Origin: Dichomitus squalens LYAD-421 SS1
Taxonomy: Eukaryota > Basidiomycota > Agaricomycetes > Polyporales > Polyporaceae
Direction: 5' to 3'
NCBI RefSeq assembly: GCF_000275845.1
Contig: NW_006766963.1
Coordinates: 7,322 to 71,321, forward strand
Length of the DNA stretch: 64,000 nucleotides
Made by a program: the position numbers and the translations under genes. Under the pieces are notes generated by a model. The model was not told where the DNA came from and searched no databases. It was given only the letters and a program-made list of their open reading frames with translations. This document shows, one piece after another, positions 9,950-22,709 of this stretch (positions are counted from its first letter, which is position 1; each line of letters opens with the position of its first letter).

Positions 9950-10704
9950 ATTGGGGGCCCTTCTGTTATCTTATGTACTCAGGGGTTTCGAGGAGAGGAA
10001 TGAGATTCGGGTATGTGGTGGTGAGTGGAAGACCTGTAGATCGCAGCTGTGCACCACACAGGGCATTAAGTACTGCGGGGAGAGCACATGTCCAGGTCTG
10101 GATCAGTGCTAGAAGAGGTGCTGCACAGCCGCGGAATCTACAAGACGATCGACTGCGGACTAACCGTATGCCGTGCAGATTACGCAGTGTTGTAGCCGCG
10201 CCACTGACGAGGCTCGGCATACTGGCACGTTTGCGTTCGCGTAATCGTGAACGTGGGGTTCGGACGTGTCTTTTCTGTGTGCTGCAAGTCCTCATCTTAT
10301 AAACTAACCATCTCTTCCCTCGGGATGCAGCGAATGGAGTTAATCAACACGACAAGGGATGGTTGGGTGCAGAAATACAGGAGGCAATGAGCCGACTCCC
10401 GAACGGAGCCGGAGACCCAGAGGCTGTGCAAACTGACATAACCGTGGCTCATCGGAATCTAATCTGATAACTACATGCCCTGCTATCCTGCTGGCACTCC
10501 AGTAAAGTCCGATTCAGGGTGAGCAACTGGGATGATAATATATACAGTATCAGTACAGAGTGGCGATTACCCCCGTGAATAAAGATACGAATAGCGATAC
10601 AACAGTCCAACTCAACGCTATATACCGCCCCACTAAACATCATCCTTCGGGATCGTCCGTCCAACTCTCGCATCACATCACCCCGCAGCTATTGCACAAG
10701 CAAC
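9950..10704. other. Intergenic, no gene seen
   Basis: This is the upstream region of the DUF7330-like gene and the downstream region of the Rxt3 gene. Only short unsupported ORFs are present. Confidence 0.5.
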
Positions 10705-13700
10705 TCATGAGGTCACACCGACCTGCACCCACTTCCACTGCTGTGCCTCGAGTTTCCACCCCTTCCGCATGCCGTTGACGATCTCACCGCTCAAGATGCT
10801 TATCCCGTCCCGGTCGAACTCGAAGTTCTCCTCGCCTAGATCCCTGTGCAAGATCTGTATGGGACCGTTTCCGTCGTCCGTCGACTCGTCGCTAGACGGC
10901 GCACGCGCGATGCTCTCCAACTGGGGCAGAGGCGAAGCGGTGGACAACGACATCTTCACGGCTGCGGAGCCAGACCCGGCAGCGGTCGCAGCAGGAACGA
11001 TAGCCTTCTCGGAGTTGACAATGGCACTGTGCTGCGCAGCTCCGTTCGCCGTCACGCCCACACCATTTGCATGTGGACGGTCGTCTGCCCCAGGCGCATG
11101 CTTGTCGGTAGCGTTGTGACCATGCGCAGCCTCCTCTGTCGCCCCCATCACCTTCGCTGCCGCAGACTTTGACAGCTTCCCCAGCGTGCCGCCCGCGTTA
11201 GTGAGGAGCGCGATCACGTATCGCCGACCGCTACCGGAGGCAGCCTCAGTGGCGTTCTCCTTGTCACTTTCGAGCTCGCCAGACGGGATTTGGCCTCGTT
11301 GAGAGATGAGGAAGCTCTCCCAGAGCGTCTCGACGACGACGGCGCGCTGCTGCTGAACGAGATCGTCGTCACTGCTCTCGGGAGCCGGGGAAGCAGAGGG
11401 AGCGTTGTCCGCGATGGCACCGAGTTTCCTGCGTTTCGCTGGGCGGCCGTCGGGCGACGATGACTGAGGAAAGAGGATCGTCCTCAGTGCATCTGGGTGG
11501 TACTTGAATCTAGGAGAGAACAAGATTGTTAAGTGCACGTTCAAAGAACAACATCGCCGAATCAAGATCAACATACCCAATCTCAGGCCAGCTCGAGTCG
11601 GTGCCGAAGACCATAACGCGCGTGGCACTGAGCTCGTCGTCGTCCTCATTCAACCGCGTCTGCACCGCACTCTCGTCACCCGCGAAGGTACCGTTGAGCA
11701 GTCGTCTCCGCTTGCGACTTGAGCGGGGCGCACACCCAAGCGCACTGCGCCGCTCTGCGTACTCCAACATGCGCTGTGAGCGATTCCGCAGCCCGAACGA
11801 GTGTGCCGTACCAGGCTAACAGCACAATTCCTCAGTCGTCACAGAACACGAGAGTGTTATTGGAACAACTCACCAGGACGAACTCAGCGTTCAGGATCTC
11901 CATGCCCGCGCCATCGTGCCCGTTCCCCCAGCCCGAGCTCAACAGCTCCCTCCCGTCGTCCTCCGCCCCCAAGTCCTCCACGACCTCCCCTCGCCCCCTC
12001 GCGTGCAGCGCGTTCCCAAACCCGCCAATATACCTCGCCTCCCTTGTCAGGCGCACCTCTATCCTCAGATCGTTCCCCTCCCTCCGCGCCTTCCGCGCCT
12101 GGCTCCACGACACCCACCCCGCATGCAGCGCACACAAAAACAGGTCCGAGTCGTCCGTGTACACTCTCCGGCCCTCGCGCACCTCGTCCGGCCACGGCCG
12201 CCCATACTGCGCGTGCGTCCCGGAGAACTGCGCGCACAGCTGCCGCTGCGCACCAGAGAGCGGCGGGACGGCGGGGATGAGCGCGCCGCCCCAGATGCGC
12301 GGCCGTACGGGACGCGTGAGCGGAATGAAGCGCGCGGGGAGGCAGACCGTCGCGCGCACGTCGAGCGGATCGGATGGTGCCCCCGAAGCGGTATATGGAG
12401 GGGGGAAGTCGAGGAAGGGGAAGGGCGTGCGTGGGTAGACGAACGTGCCCAGGTTCTTGATTGGGAGGACGAGAGTCGTGGGGGGCGAGCCGGACCGCGG
12501 GAGCATGAACGCGGGTGGCGCCGAATGTGAGTGCATCAAGGGAGGAGACGGGCGGCGGGACTGCATACCCATTGGGCCGGGGCCGTACATGTCTTGTAGG
12601 TGATGCTGGCGCAGATGGGGTGTGCCCATTGGGTGCTGAGCTTGCGGATGGGGAAGCATCTGCTGAGAACGAGGCGGGACGCCCATCTGGATCTGACCCG
12701 GTCCGCCTTTGGAAGGAATAAACCTGAACTCGCGCTCCCGCTCGTGTGGATACTGGGGCGGAATATCTGGGAGAAGAGGCGTAGCACCCATAGGACCTGG
12801 TTTGCCACCATGCTTTGGATGGACCTGCTGCACCTCGGGCCCGAAAGGAGTCCCCATCGCTGAATGCGGATGTGGATGGGGTTGGTGGTGCGGATGTTGC
12901 AAACCGCCATACGGAGGACCTTGGGCTTCCCGCGCGCGTGCAGCGCGAAGAACCTCTTCCTGCACGCGCTGAAGCCGCTCTTGTTCCAGCAGCTCGTATT
13001 GCGACTCGTGTCGGGCGGCCATCTCGCGCTCACGCGCCCGATGCTGATGTTCCCTCTCCCTCTTCTCCAGCTCCCTCTGTTCGCGTTCCCTCTGCTCAAG
13101 CTCCGCACGCTCCATCTTCTCGCGCTCGCGCTGCTCCTTCTCTCTAGCACTCACCCGCGGTTTGCGCTGCGGTGGCTCCGCACGCTCGACTCCGTCCATT
13201 GCTGCCGCCTTCGCCCGCTCCCGCTCTTCCCGTTCCTTCGCGCTCGCTCGTGACTTGCTTGGCCGCGCGGACGGGCGCGGTTCGCGGTCCGGCCTCGGCT
13301 CCCTGGCCTCCCACTCGAGCTCCCGGGGCTGCATCTCCTCCATCCTCCTCCGCTCCTGCATTTCCCGCTCCACCATCAACCGTTCTTCCTCGGGCATCTG
13401 CGCCGGTACGAACCTGGGCCACACTTGGCCCTGCGGCGGACCCTGAGACGTCGGGGGGCCCATCACGCCCATGCGAGCCCCTCCCGGAGGCGGATGGTGA
13501 TTATGCTCATGTTGCGATGACAGAGGCGGCTGGCCGTGGGACTGGAGGCGCATATCTGGATGTCCGGGGCCTTGTTGCGATTGCTGCTGTTGCTGCTGCT
13601 GTTGCTGCATCCTCTTCTGCTGCTTCTGCCACTCCCGCTCGCGCTCGCGCTCCTCGAGCTCTGCCAGCGACGGCCCAGGACCGAGCCCAAGCCCCCGAGG

Positions 13701-16113
13701 AGTCACGCCCACGCCCATGAGCTCGTGAACGTGCCGCCGGTAGCCCTCCTGCCGCTCCCTCTCGAGCTGCTGCTCCCTGTCCGCAAGCTCCCTCTGCCTC
13801 TGGTGCTCCCTCATCTCTCGCTCCTGCATCTCCCGCTCTCGCATCTCCCGTTCCCGCTCCATCTGGATCTGCGCATCCCGCTCCCGCTCTCTTGCCTGGA
13901 GCTCGCGCTGGTGACGCTCCTGCCTTTCGCGCTCCTTTATCGCCTGCCTCTCCCGCTCCTTCTGCTCCTTCTCCCTCTCCTTTTCCCGTTCTCGGAGCTC
14001 CCGCTCCCTCCTGACCGCGCCGGGCGAGTCCTGAATAGTGCTCCCGCTGCCGCTGCCCCGCCTCTGTCTCTCGTCTCTGTCCGAACTCCGATCCATCCCG
14101 CGTGGCAGTCTCGCGTCTCGGCCTCTCTCCCTCTCGCGCTCGATATCGATAGCATCGGCCTTCTCCGGGGAGAGCCCTACAGCTGGAGGAGGGCGGTACC
14201 CCCCAAGGAACATGCCCGCGGAGCCTGGAGGAGGAGGCGGCCCAGGGCCAATGGGTGTCGGAGGCATTGAAGAAAGCGAGGACCCCGGAGCCCCAGGGAG
14301 ACCAGCGGGGCCCACAGAGGCGCCAGTGAGTCCGCGGGGTCTTCCTTGCATCGTCATCGCGGGACCCGGACCGCCGTCCCGCTCTACCCCGCGTTCCCGT
14401 TGCTCGCGCTCGACGGCGCCACGTTCCCGGTCGCGTTCGCGGGCGTCGCGCTCACGGATCCCCTCGCGGTCGCGGTCTCGATCGTCGTAGGGCGCCGGGC
14501 GCTGCAGGCTTGCCATCACCGGCGACGCGTTGCTCGACAACGCACCTTGTCCCTGGCCGGGTCCTAGAGGCGCCTGGGTGCTGCTCGTGCTTCCCCCACG
14601 CGTGCGGTGTCTGTCATCTCGATGGTGACTGTGGTGGGAATGCGCCTGCAAGTGTGGGGATGCCCCGTGGCCGAGCGAGCCGGGGTACATCGGAGGGGGA
14701 GGCTCACTGATGCGCAGGCTCATCCCGCCTGGGGGAGGCCCTGGGGGCGCGTGCGCCGGGGGTCCGCTGGGAGGAACACCAGGGCCTACGGCGGTTGGGA
14801 AGAGGGGGATACTACCTTGGCCGGGCCCGTGGCTGGAATGGTGACTGTGAGGTGGGGAAGCGTGGATGGACCGGGAAGACGGGGGGCCAATGTACGTGGC
14901 CGAGGGGGTGTTTGGGTGGGAGAGCGCATGATGGTGTGATGGATAAGAATGAGGATGGTGATGGTGCTGGGGCTTCGGAGGGAGACTAGGCGTCGTACGG
15001 TGTTCGAGGGTGAACGGCTGTACTTGTACGGACGAGCTTGGATGCCCTGTAGAAGCAGATGCCATATGTCAGTGCTCAGTTACGCACGAGCCGCGTCGAT
15101 CTCCCAAGTAGACACGACGCCGCCATTGAAAGAAGTTCAGAATACGGCCGCTGAAGAAGCTCTAGGTGCGCTCCGCAGGGCACGTCCGAGCCGGCTGTGA
15201 TTCGGCACCAGAAGCCCTGGCCGAGTCACCGAACATGCGCGCGGACGACATCCATGACAGAACTCTAGAAACTGTCATGTGCGCGGTTCTATTACCCACG
15301 GATTCGCAGCTCGCGAGGATACCGCCACTCGCGCCGCAATCAATGATTCATCGCAAAATGTGTGCAACGCCCTTCGCGAGCAAAGCCTGGTCAAAGGAGA
15401 CTTGTAGCGAAAGCATCTTGTCGACATCATGACGAATAAAGTAAACGAACTAGCCGCCGGCCCGAGGGCACCTCGGCGAGCGACAAGCTCTGCTTCACGA
15501 CCAGAAAGGCCCGAGTGAAAGCTAGAGCAAGCGCGGAACCAGCCACGAAGGAGAAGGCGGGGAGCCGAACAAGGTCCCCAGCCCAACCAAGAGGAGACAA
15601 GACCGAAGCAAGACAAGGAACAATGATTCGTTCACACTCACCCGGCGACGGGCCCAAGCGATCATGCGGGTGGGGTAGCCCCTCCTGCCTCCTCGATGCG
15701 TGTCCTCCGACGTCGTACATGGGATCCGAGAGAAGACTCGACGGCGGCGGCAGTTGGTGGCGTTGCGACGAGTGTGCCGGGAAGTCCGCGCCCGCAGAAG
15801 GCGCCCTGTACTGTGGGGCATGGCGTGGAGGGCTCGGCGGGCGCGATGTGTGATGAGGCGGGGGGGAGCGACGATAGGCTGGGGGGTGTTGGACATGGCC
15901 ATGCGAGGGGTGTTGGAGGTCTTGCGGAGCCCGCTCACGCTCACGTAGTTGGTCGCGAGGTCGGTCGAGGGGCGGGGAGTGATGAGGTGGACGCTGAGAT
16001 GGTTGCTGCTGCTGCAACTGCTGTGCGTGTGCATCGGGTGGCGGGTCCTGGCGAGACTGTCGCCTGCGGAGGTCGTCTGAGGGCGAGTCGTGGAGAAGGG
16101 AGGCGAGGTCCAT
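10705..16113 (-). CDS. RXT3: Rxt3, histone deacetylase complex subunit
   Basis: Four exons (16113-15642, 15046-11874, 11773-11577, 11509-10705) keep phase throughout and give 1548 residues. Rxt3-domain features lie at about 1025-1300: TFVYPRTPFPFLDFPPP, LDVRATVCLPARFIPLTRP, IWGGALIP, VYTDDSDLFLCALHAGW and VMVFGTDSSWPEIG. Rxt3 is a subunit of the Rpd3L histone deacetylase complex, acting in the nucleus on transcriptional repression. The N-terminal thousand residues are disordered: His/Pro/Ser-rich, then a long Arg/Glu-rich coiled coil (about 430-870) with a Gln tract near 640. That makes it much longer than the yeast protein, which is common in basidiomycetes. Intron 1 is 595 bp, ten times the local norm, and the ATG at 15065 inside it could start a shorter form. 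Confidence 0.88.
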
Positions 16114-17755
16114 GGTGGGAGGTGGGGGAAGGGAAGAGGGCGACGGAAGGTGAGAAATTGGCAGACGTCCATTGAAAACGCGGTCGCTGATCACAGGGGT
16201 AATCGAGATCGTTATCTCGCAACACCTCTTACCTCATAAGCGTCTTCCTTATTTCCCTCGTCGCGTGGCAATCCAACTCCCTCCCCAGTCCCTCGCTCGC
16301 TGCTCATACCATCATATTCAGGTATGCTGCACACGGAGAGCGATATTTCGTTCTCTCTACCTACGTCGACCCGCGAACTCTTGAGCTGCAGCCCCACATC
16401 ACATCCCGGCTGCAGTGAGATCGGGGCGGGGAGAGGTGGCTGAAGGGCGACTTCGATCATTTTACACGCGTGGATCTGAGATCCATCCTTCCGGATTTAG
16501 CCGCCTGCCTTGACCCCGTTCTGCGCCACAGAGATCCAATCACACATTTCCAGCCGCCGCGGGCCTCGTGCCGTCCACTTCCGTCGTCCTCCGTGCAACC
16601 CCAGGGGCCCGCAGTTATATTCACCGCCAGCAAGGCTTGTTCACAGGAACGGTACGTTGAGGGGTTACAAAGGCTTTGTGTGATGTCATGCTCACGTTTT
16701 CCGCGGACAATGACTCTTAAGACCGCCCAAGGCATGTGCTTTCCCTGTAACCGTGCGGCGTGTAAGACAAGCTCAAGCTTCCCTACACCCCATCATCCGG
16801 ATAGCCCTGTCATAGCCCGCGTTCAGAAGCGCATATCCTCCTTGGCTCAGCCACCCGCGGAGGGAGTGTGGCGAACGGGTCATAGGGCAGCGGCGAAATG
16901 CGCGCACGCGGTAGTCATCCTGCTATAGCAACATGGATGCTCGTGCCCGCGGCAAGGGAGAGTTCGATGCCGAGGACGGGCATTGCGTTTGTGAACCGAG
17001 GAGAGGTAGATTGGAGACCTGCCTCGAGCTGATCATCCAGATATCTCCTTCACCAGCTAATCAGGGATGAACGGCCTCGGATAGACCTAGCTGCATTCTG
17101 CACGGCGTTGCCATGTGTGGCACTCACATTCTTGAAGCTTCTCTAGCGACGACTGTGGGCGCCTAACATAGACCTAGTGCACATAAACCACGATTACTTG
17201 TAGCAAGTGTACAGCACATGTAGCTGTACATATGAAGGCATGAAGAAGCATGACGGTCAGAGGCAAGCAGGATGCTTGTAGAGAAGCGCCCGCCCGTCCT
17301 CAGTATGTCCGGACCTCGATGTCCGAGCCTACTGTCAGCCTTAAATTTGTCACCAAGAGCGCACACGTCTTTCACGTCAATACCCATCGCTGCGACCCTG
17401 CACAGGCACGCGGTTCAATGCAGATCCCAAAGAAGAACGTGCTTGAGACACTTCTTCAGACCCGATTGCAAGGTGGGGGGGGGAATAGATATACAGGATT
17501 GTAACTACTTCAACGTTCTCGTCAAAAAGGAGGCTCAAGGGCACTAAATAGCTTGACTATCGTAACAGTCGCAGGGAAATATTCGATCCAGCAGTGTTGT
17601 AAAACATATCATCGACGTGGGGCGGAAGCATCTGCAGCCTCCGAGGCGTAGAGGTACTTGCCGCCCTCATCGTCCGAAGTCCTCGAGTCGACTCATGTAT
17701 GGGCGGCGAGATGAGGACTTACAAGACGTAGACCCCTCCGCATTTGGTGGGCGAT
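16114..17755. other. Intergenic, no gene seen
   Basis: The part next to 16114 is the promoter side of RXT3; the part next to 17755 is the 3' side of the Ran-binding protein gene. ORFs here (for example 16470-16928) have no motif or splice partner I can support. Confidence 0.5.
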
Positions 17756-20557
17756 CTAATCGGTTGGGATATGCGCGTTGATCTCCTCGAGGAGCTCCTC
17801 GGCAATCTTCGCGTTCGATACCTAGACCACGCGATAGTCAGAATCAAGCACGCGATACCATTCGCATCACATAATGAGACTCACCCTGAGGTTGTAGTGC
17901 GTCGTAACGTTGTGTTCGATCACACTAAACCGGATGTACCGAGGATCCTGAGCAGCGAAGCACCGCATGCCCTTGAACAACGTCGCGTTCAGCAGCACCG
18001 TGTAGACTGCCTCCTTCCGCATGACTGCCCAACGCGTCAGTCCCGATTCGACAAACTACAAAAGCAAAGAAGGAACGTACTGAGCCGCGCCCCACCCCCA
18101 TCCTCAGTCCTCACGTTCAACCTCAACATCCCCGTGCCCCGCTCCTTCCACTGGTTCTGCTCGCTCAGCGCGAACAGCTTCCCGCGCACTTGGTATACTG
18201 TGTCCTCATCTTCCTCTCCAGTATGCACTGCACATCCTGTCAGTCACCCACCCCACACAAGAACGGCCAACGGAACCAGATACGCACCCTCCTGCTCAGT
18301 CAGGTTCAGCTTCTTCTGTTCCTCCTCTTCCTCACCCTCGTCCTCCCTGTCTTTCTCTGCCCTCAGCCGCTCCCCGAAGCTCACCACTTTCTCCTTCCTG
18401 CCGGCCTTGCCCTCCTTCCCGCTCTCGCTATCCTCTCCAGAACCTGATTCGCTACCCGCATCTAGCACGCTGCCGCCCGCCTTGGACCCCGACGCCCCAA
18501 AAACGCCCGCAGAGCTCGACGTAGACGCGTCGCCGAACGCCGGGGGACGCCTGGGCGTGGGGGCAGCGAAGCCCTGTGCGCCCCCGACGGCGTACGCGGA
18601 GAACGCGTTGACAGACCGCACGGGGGTGCCGTGTCGCGAGGGCGAGCGGCTCCGGAGCACGCTGGAGCTGGTGGATGGGGGAGGGGACTTGGGCCGCTTC
18701 GCCGCACTAGCAAAGGGTGATGTCGCAGACGCGAACGCCTCAAATCCGGTCCGCTTGTGTGCTTGTGGGGCGGACGCCTCGGGAGTGGACGAGCTATTGG
18801 CGGCGTCCTTCGATGGAGCGGACGAGCCGAAAGGGGAGGGGGAGGATGCGAAAGAGGAGAACGGGGAGTTCGCCGTGCTAGACGAGAACGCGTTCGCAGA
18901 GCTGTCACTGCCGCTTGCAGCCGCCCAAGGAGAGGTTGGTTGCTTTGCACCGAAGACGCGGGGTCCCGTGACTTTTGCGAACGGAGAACTCGTGGATGCA
19001 TAAGCAGCAAATCCGCCCTACGACGTGTAGCCACGTTGAGACGAGTAATATAGATCAAGTACAGAGTAACTCACAAGTTTAGGAGTAGCGTCCTTCGGTG
19101 GCGTCGCCTCCTTCTTCTCCGCTTGCTTCTCGTCCTCCTCGGGCGGAGGCGTCGGTCGCTTCCTCTCCCTCGTGTTGGGGTCCACTTCGGGGTCATCTCG
19201 GGGACGCTTCGTTGCTCCAACAACCGCGACGCCGTTGCGCCCCGGGATCTCCCCGGGGACCAAAGCCTCGCTCACCGTCCGGTCGCCAAGCTTGCGCTTT
19301 AGGACCCCCTTCTCCTGGTCAGAGTCGGAGCCACGTCGGTGCGAGGAAGGCAATCGAGGAGCATCCGAGACCTTTTCGGGCACAGTCTTCTCGGACTCGG
19401 ACGGGGAGGTCGGCTCGTTCGAGGGCTCAGGCGCTCCCGGGATATGAGAGTCGGCCGGGTGCTCCGCACCAGCGGCTGCACCCGTGTCCTCTTCGCCGGC
19501 GGCGTCGTCGAGGATCGGTGGGTTCTCCCCACGCATAAGCGGAGGGACGATCACCTCGTCCTGACTGTCCACTCCCTGAGTTGTGTCTCCGGTTGCTTGA
19601 GTCTGCTCTGTCTCGGCAGGCGCTTGGGCATCAGCGACGCCCTCCATCGTGCTCTCCCGATCTGTTCCCCCCGAGACATCCTGCCCATTCTCGGGTCGAG
19701 CTTCCGTCGAGCCGCTCTTCTTCATATTTTGCCATGTGATATCTTCCACACCCTGACTTATTTGCCGTACCTTGGTCTCATGTGGTGGAGAACCATTCAG
19801 CTTCGCGTCGTCTTCCGCCTGTTCTTGTGGCGCTTCGAGGACGCCGTCACTGGTGCGATTCTTCTTTGCAGGAGTACGACGATCTTTGCTGTCCGACTTC
19901 TCGGAGTCAATTTCCTAGAACACGCGTTAGCGCCTAGTATAGAGAAGCAGGAAGGAGAAGGAGGAAGAGCGAAGGAGTCGCACGAGTATCACGCCAGGCC
20001 TGGATGAAGGCGGCGGCCTCTATACATGTCAGGTCGTAGACGGCGATCACTATGTCATGTATAGTTTGGTGCAATGTCTCGAATGATGCCAGGACCGATA
20101 AACAACGTGTGGCAAGATAGCGCGCCTGGGCAGAGGGTAACCACACAAGAATAGCGGGACGATCCAGGAGAGCTGCACGAGCTATCATGATGGCACAGAC
20201 CAACGTGCACAATGACGGCGAACATCGCAGGACGAAAAGAGGAATAACGGCAGAGGCGTAGCGAGATGGAAAGCCTAAATGAGTCGATCGAGAGACGTAC
20301 CAGCGTGGTAGTCTGAGGTGTCGCCGGTTCCAATGAGACCTCCCGTTCCCGTTTCCTCGAGCTGCTCTTCACGTCTAACCCTGAACATGCTACGCTCGTT
20401 GCCCAGCCAATGTCAAGAGGGGGAAGATGCACACACCATTGACTTCCTCCGGAGGCGTCGATAAACCGGCCGACTGTGGTTCGTCGACGATGACATGATT
20501 GTTCTTGGTTTGTGGCGGAAGCGCCGTGGCTTCGCGCGACTCGTCGTGCGCGGTCAT
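17756..20557 (-). CDS. RanBP3/Yrb2-like Ran-binding protein
   Basis: Seven exons (20557-20437, 20380-20301, 19914-19075, 19017-18288, 18227-18081, 18024-17885, 17821-17756) join to 707 residues. A RanBD1 domain occupies about 582-705: KLNLTEQEVHTGEEDEDTVY, VRGKLFALSEQNQWKERGTG, then VYTVLLNATLFKGMRC and IRFSVIEHNV. Upstream are acidic and Ser/Pro-rich regions and repeated Phe-containing patches (GFAAYASTSSPF, GFEAFASATSPF) like those of nuclear-pore-associated proteins; KRPRDD and AAKRPKSP look like nuclear signals. Such proteins bind Ran-GTP and assist Crm1-dependent nuclear export. A single C-terminal RanBD points to the Yrb2/RanBP3 group, but a Nup50-type role is not excluded. Intron 2 is about 386 bp. 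Confidence 0.88.
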
Positions 20558-22347
20558 TGTGAGTGTTGTCGAGCAAGCTAGTGGATGCGACGACGAGGGT
20601 ACAGAGAAGGTGTGCGGGGGCGTGGGGTTCTTGTTCCAAGTCGCTCAGGGCCCGAAGCAAGCTCCCAAGCCACCGGCGTTTGGCGGCGCATACGACGAGA
20701 TAAGATCAAACAGGATGCCGCGCCGTTTTCGGGGTTCGAACCTCCTCTTATCTTGCCGTTGTCCGCGGACGTCGTCGCGACGCTGCTCTATTGTCCCGAT
20801 AATTTCTATGCCTCCGACCACAACAACCCTCTCTATGTAACTGCTAGCGACTGAAAGGTCTAGCACGGCGGAGACGAAGTTCCATATCAATATGTAGTGC
20901 AAGGTTTACGGCAGCACGTTCATACAGCTTGCCGACGTCTGTGCCGGTGGCAGCGCGTGCCGAAATACCGAGCACCCCATTTGCCTCGAGTCCTGGTCCA
21001 CTGGTGGTCCACTCTTGTGTGCGCATCAGCAAATAAGTGAAACGAATGGTAAGTGATGTCCAGATTCCGCCTTTCAGACCAGATTGGCAAGGGATGGCAA
21101 AGGGATGGCGAATGGTACGACCCAATCGCCAGTTATGGTCCACAATGGCCAGACCTCACAGGGCATTCGGACGGCAGCTACCATACTGTAGGGGAAGTAA
21201 GGCCGATGATGTACATTATTGACTGAGCCAATGAGCACACATGGTCTGTAGCTGGTGCAAATTCTGCCATGAATGCCCAAGCTCACGCTGCGAAACGGTC
21301 CTTCGTCATGTTCCAAAACTCGCCGACAAATCATCACACAATTCGAGTTTGCATTTTCAATAATCAATCATAATTGGACGTGAGCTGCTACACTTGGGAG
21401 AAGGGAGACATTGAGTTAAATAGTTTACATACACCTGTTGTGCGCGAGAAAAGGCGTGGTTAGGGTTAGTAGGGCTAGTCGCTGACTAGGCAGGAGCAAG
21501 GGTGATCCCGAGACACAAAGTGACAAGTACACGACAATGTCTATGCGATAACACGAAAGGTAAGTGAGGCGAAAAGGCTTACCAAAAGCGCAGGAGCAAG
21601 AACGAATCTTGTATGCACACATCGTACATACCTATGGGGTGTTTCTGAGATGTCAAAGCCAGGAGCGTGGAACATAGACATAAGTAGCTACGGGCTTCTC
21701 GGGACGACTTACAAACATCAGAACCCAAGGGGAATGTTGTAGGAATGGCATGTTGTAGCGGGCGATGAAGGAGGTATGCAGACGCGGCGTCGAAAGCTGG
21801 GGGGGTTTTGCAAGTAACGGTTCAGGGCAGGGCTGGCAGGATGACACTCCGTTGATTGAGTTGCAAACCTAGAATACGCGTCATCGAGGAGCAAAATTGG
21901 GTGCGGATCGTGTAAGGAACGTCACCACACCCGGCAGACACTCACACTGGCTGCGCTCCAGCACATCAGGCATCTGGTCGGTTTTGCTGTCGTCCACAGC
22001 GAAAACACCATCTGACAGACTGCAACACTGCTGAGTTGCCCCGCACTCACCCGCTCTACCTGCATTGGCACTTCGGCCCCGCAAGTTGAACCTGACCTGC
22101 CGCTGCACTGGCATGGCCGCCGCTCATGACTGCAGTGGCGGACGCGTCAATGAGGAGGCGGAGAGGGTGGGGGCAGAGAGGAAGATGGAGGAGGACGAGG
22201 AGCGCGCTCGGGAGAGGGAGAAGGAGATCGTGGAGATGCCAGTAAGAGGCGGCTGTGGTACAGCGGAGCGCTTTGCGTGGTATCGATGTATCCGCACTTT
22301 CTCTAATGACGATTGAGTGGTATGAATTGATAGCACAAGATTTATAC
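20558..22347. other. Intergenic; possible short exons on minus strand
   Basis: From 20558 to about 21400 I see no gene. Between about 21400 and 22140 the minus strand has several short open pieces bounded by good splice consensus (for example donor GTAAGT after 21710 and the open segment 22125-22060 starting MSGGHASAAAGQ). I could not join them in phase, so no gene is called. Confidence 0.35.
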
Positions 22348-22679
22348 CTACTTATCGTTGCCGGGATCCACATGCACAGATGTTCCATGGCCGGAGTCCG
22401 TCGGACGAGATGGGAGTTGGCCAGAATGAGTAGGCGCTTGCGGTTCCCGGAAAGGGTAGGCCAGTTTCGGGCGCCGTGGCCATGCAATACCATTTTTTGC
22501 ATAATTTGCTGATGCGTACTGTGGCTGCATATGGTGCAATTCTTCACTTACCACCCTCCAGGGACCACGAAGTAGGGGCCCCGGAGGCATTCATTCTCTT
22601 CAGACTTATGCGGCTCGATCGGGGCTTGGAGAACTTCCTTGCGCCATATGCGTTCTAATACATATGAAGGTTTCAGCAT
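22348..22679 (-). pseudogene. Frameshifted gene relic with TATA box
   Basis: The frame from ATG 22679 reads MLKPSYVLERIWRKEVLQAP and on to PYFVVPGGW, then hits TAA. The next frame over continues directly with SEELHHMQPQYASANYAKNG and IAWPRRPKLAYPFREP to 22348. Both halves look like real protein and together read as one polypeptide broken by a single-base shift at about 22549. A TATA-like element lies at 22700-22709, about 22 bp ahead of the ATG. An intron at the break would have to be about 30 bp and does not restore phase. I do not know the family. Confidence 0.45.
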
Positions 22680-22709
22680 CGTGACGTCTGTCGCTCGGCG
22701 TTATATAGA

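Noticed and set aside
11719..14490. Several long plus-strand frames
   Set aside because: They are mirror frames of the Arg/Glu/Pro-rich RXT3 coding region and reflect its GC bias.
17744..19003. 419-codon open frame on the plus strand
   Set aside because: It is the antisense of the Ran-binding protein gene. The minus strand gives a full RanBD1 domain with in-phase introns, while this frame has only low-complexity Ser/Pro/Glu sequence.
21400..22140. Multi-exon gene on the minus strand starting MSGGHASAAAGQ
   Set aside because: Individual splice sites look good but the exon phases do not join and no motif is recognised.
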